In this document: positions 62,437 to 64,000 of the stretch, piece by piece
Numbering within the stretch: the stretch's first letter is position 1
Layout: each line of letters opens with the position of its first letter
NCBI RefSeq assembly: GCF_017471675.1
Contig: NZ_JAFUSK010000028.1
Span: forward strand, 1-64,000
Source of the DNA: Pseudobutyrivibrio sp.
Lineage (GTDB): Bacteria; Bacillota; Clostridia; Lachnospirales; Lachnospiraceae
Reading direction: 5' to 3'
DNA length: 64,000 bases
Made by a program: the position numbers and the translations under genes
The notes under the pieces: model-generated
Databases searched by the model: none
Told to the model about the DNA's origin: nothing
What the model saw: the letters and a program-made list of their open reading frames with translations, nothing else

Positions 62437-63894
62437 CTATCTCCAATTTAATTTTGATTTAACCTTATTAATTACGATTGTAGCATTTTCTATAAAGAAT
62501 GTATCTACAAGCACGATTAAAAGTGCAAAATAAAGTGTTGCACCTGAGACTACTCGAAGTAATGTTCCAATAATATTTGCAGGTAAAAATCTGTCTTCAA
62601 GTAATAACAGAAGCAGCATCATGAAAGAAGCTATCAGATACTTATATGCTCCTTTAAATATCACCTTGATATCAAGCTCATGTCTTACATAGTAAAGCTG
62701 GATGCCGGCAATGCTAAGCTCAGCCACAGCAGATGCAAATGCAGCACCATAAGATAAGAACCTAGGAATCAACACAAGGTTGAGACAACAGTTGATAACT
62801 GCCCCAATCAGCACAGTACGTGTGTATAACTTCTCCCGCTTGGTAGGCACCAGATATTCAATACCGGTTACATTGTTAATAGAGATTGCTACAGTCAAAA
62901 GTGAAACAATCTTAAGCAGAAGCTTAACCTTTTCATAGCTATCACCATAGAACCATGGGACAAAGCTATCAGCAATACCAAACAGTCCAAACATCAGCGG
63001 CAATCCTAAGAACCATGCAAACTGATAAGCCTTGTACATGGCAGCGCGGATGGCATCCTTGTTGCCCTCAGAGAAGTACTGGCCGATGCGTGGAACCATA
63101 ACAGTACTCATAGATGTAACAAGCACAAGCACCATCTTGGTGATTCGCATGGCAGCATCATAGTATCCGTTTTCAGCATTACCCTCAGTGAACATACCAA
63201 TCATGATTTTGTCTAAGTATTGATAAATCTGCACCGCAATAGTAGGAAGGAAAAGCCCTAGGATAACCCTGGTATCTTTAAATGGAGCAAGGTCTGAAAA
63301 CCTTACTTTTGTAAGATATTTTGGCAGATAAACCCAAAGTGAAACATGACCCATCATAGTGATAAGAGCAGTTCCGGCAGTATAAAGGGCTAAATCATCT
63401 GCGTCTTTAATCAAGGTGAAAATCATTATGAGATTTATGATTCTAAAGACTGCATTTCGGCCGACGATTTTGCCGAACTCCTCAAGCCCCTGGAAGAACC
63501 AGCTGGTATCACAGGCTACATTGATGATTTCGATAAACTGAATGATGTAGATAATCATCCAATTTGGATGAAGCAAAAAAACAAACACTCCATAGATAAA
63601 TAGAAAAATGGCAGTGCTTGTACATCTGAATATTGCAGTGTTCCAGAAAGCCACAGATCTTTTATAAGTATCGGCCTGCACATAGGAAACCTCACGCTGT
63701 CCGTAAGTGGAGGTACCCAGGTTAGCAAATATAATAAAGAAAGCTGCAATGGCTGTGACGTAGCTGAACACACCCATTCCACCTGCACCTAACACCCTTG
63801 CAATATAAGGGGCTGTAAGAAGTGGTGTGATAATAACCAGCATCTGATATGCAACATTATATATATAATTTTTCTTAACGTTTTTTTCTTTCAT
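62437..63894 (-). CDS. Wzx-type oligosaccharide flippase (MOP superfamily)
   Basis: The protein has 485 residues and about twelve to fourteen helices. The N-terminus NYIYNVAYQMLVIITPLLTAPYIARVLGAGGMGVFSYV is the classical opening of RfbX/Wzx flippases, and SWFFQGLEEFGKIVGRN is another family mark. It moves undecaprenyl-linked repeat units to the outer face. The ATG at 63894 is chosen since AGGA lies seven bases before it; the in-frame TTG at 63924 would overlap the preceding gene. Confidence 0.92.
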   Translation of the reverse strand: MKEKNVKKNYIYNVAYQMLVIITPLLTAPYIARVLGAGGMGVFSYVTAIAAFFIIFANLGTSTYGQREVSYVQADTYKRSVAFWNTAIFRCTSTAIFLFIYGVFVFLLHPNWMIIYIIQFIEIINVACDTSWFFQGLEEFGKIVGRNAVFRIINLIMIFTLIKDADDLALYTAGTALITMMGHVSLWVYLPKYLTKVRFSDLAPFKDTRVILGLFLPTIAVQIYQYLDKIMIGMFTEGNAENGYYDAAMRITKMVLVLVTSMSTVMVPRIGQYFSEGNKDAIRAAMYKAYQFAWFLGLPLMFGLFGIADSFVPWFYGDSYEKVKLLLKIVSLLTVAISINNVTGIEYLVPTKREKLYTRTVLIGAVINCCLNLVLIPRFLSYGAAFASAVAELSIAGIQLYYVRHELDIKVIFKGAYKYLIASFMMLLLLLLEDRFLPANIIGTLLRVVSGATLYFALLIVLVDTFFIENATIVINKVKSKLNWR

Positions 63895-63910
63895 TTCACA
63901 TCCTAATTTA

Positions 63911-64000
63911 CTAAAGTTTTCCAAGTAGGATAATTATTCTAAGAAGAATCTCGCCAGAGACACTACGTCTTAATGCCCTTGGATAGAATATCTTTTTTAT
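63911..64000 (-). CDS. C-terminal end of an upstream gene, cut by the right edge
   Basis: On the minus strand only one frame is open from the right edge; it reads 29 residues ending LLRIIILLGKL and stops with TAG (63911-63913). The stop is 16 bases before the flippase start, the spacing of operon genes. The sequence IKKIFYPRALRRSVSGEI with a hydrophobic end would suit the tail of a glycosyltransferase, but this is too short to be sure. Confidence 0.5.
   Translation of the reverse strand: MKKIFYPRALRRSVSGEILLRIIILLGKL

Overview
The window reads as chromosome of a Lachnospiraceae-type Clostridium (Firmicutes), perhaps Butyrivibrio, Pseudobutyrivibrio or Roseburia. The reasons are: purine-rich Shine-Dalgarno sequences before almost every gene, methionine aminopeptidase with an N-terminal SEC-C motif, the Clostridial form of thymidine kinase, PanG in place of PanE, MutS2, NlpC/P60 and VanW surface proteins, and a secreted CBM-bearing amylase. 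Genus level is inference. I see no rRNA, tRNA, integrase, transposase or CRISPR array.

Layout. 1-3.8 kb: a cell-wall hydrolase, a SurA-like protein, methionine aminopeptidase and a pseudouridine synthase. 3.9-8.8 kb: a complete branched-chain amino-acid ABC importer (livJHMGF). 8.9-12 kb: a cytidylate-kinase-like protein, then an AT-rich pair (orphan P-loop ATPase, peptidase T). 12.1-15.2 kb, minus strand: the pantothenate operon panG-panB-panC-panD. 15.9-20 kb: an anchored protein of unknown function and MutS2. 20-27 kb: an O-acyltransferase (MBOAT) and an SGNH partner flanking a MoxR-DUF58-transglutaminase trio. 27-31 kb: an ABC-2 exporter with two permeases, and an AraC regulator. 31.9-37 kb: glycogen phosphorylase and a secreted alpha-amylase behind a cre-like operator. 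37-40 kb: VanW, a TPR-GGDEF protein and thymidine kinase. 40.3-57.5 kb: a surface-polysaccharide block (GT-C protein, Wzm/Wzt-type exporter, very large RgpF-HAD fusion, double GT2 enzyme, UDP-glucose dehydrogenase) with phosphatidylserine synthase/decarboxylase, a GDPD and an LPG-synthase-like membrane protein inserted between the two exporter halves. 57.6-64 kb: a nitronate-monooxygenase-like enzyme, GH114 and M15 lipoproteins, a second GT-C protein, a Wzx flippase and the end of another gene.

The coding content is mostly familiar. The unusual material is between the genes. (1) Two related elements of about 130 bp (54.73-54.87 and 56.15-56.28 kb) keep the same helices and internal-loop sequences while the paired bases change together, so they look like an undescribed structured RNA; the apical module recurs alone at 34.18 kb. 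(2) Three intergenic arrays (15.45-15.67, 28.88-29.53, 59.65-59.94 kb) are each built from one short palindromic word, different at each locus, in largely alternating orientation, so neighbouring copies form chains of hairpins. (3) Several dispersed hairpin repeat families also show compensatory changes; one copy supplies the stop codon of a 1178-residue protein.
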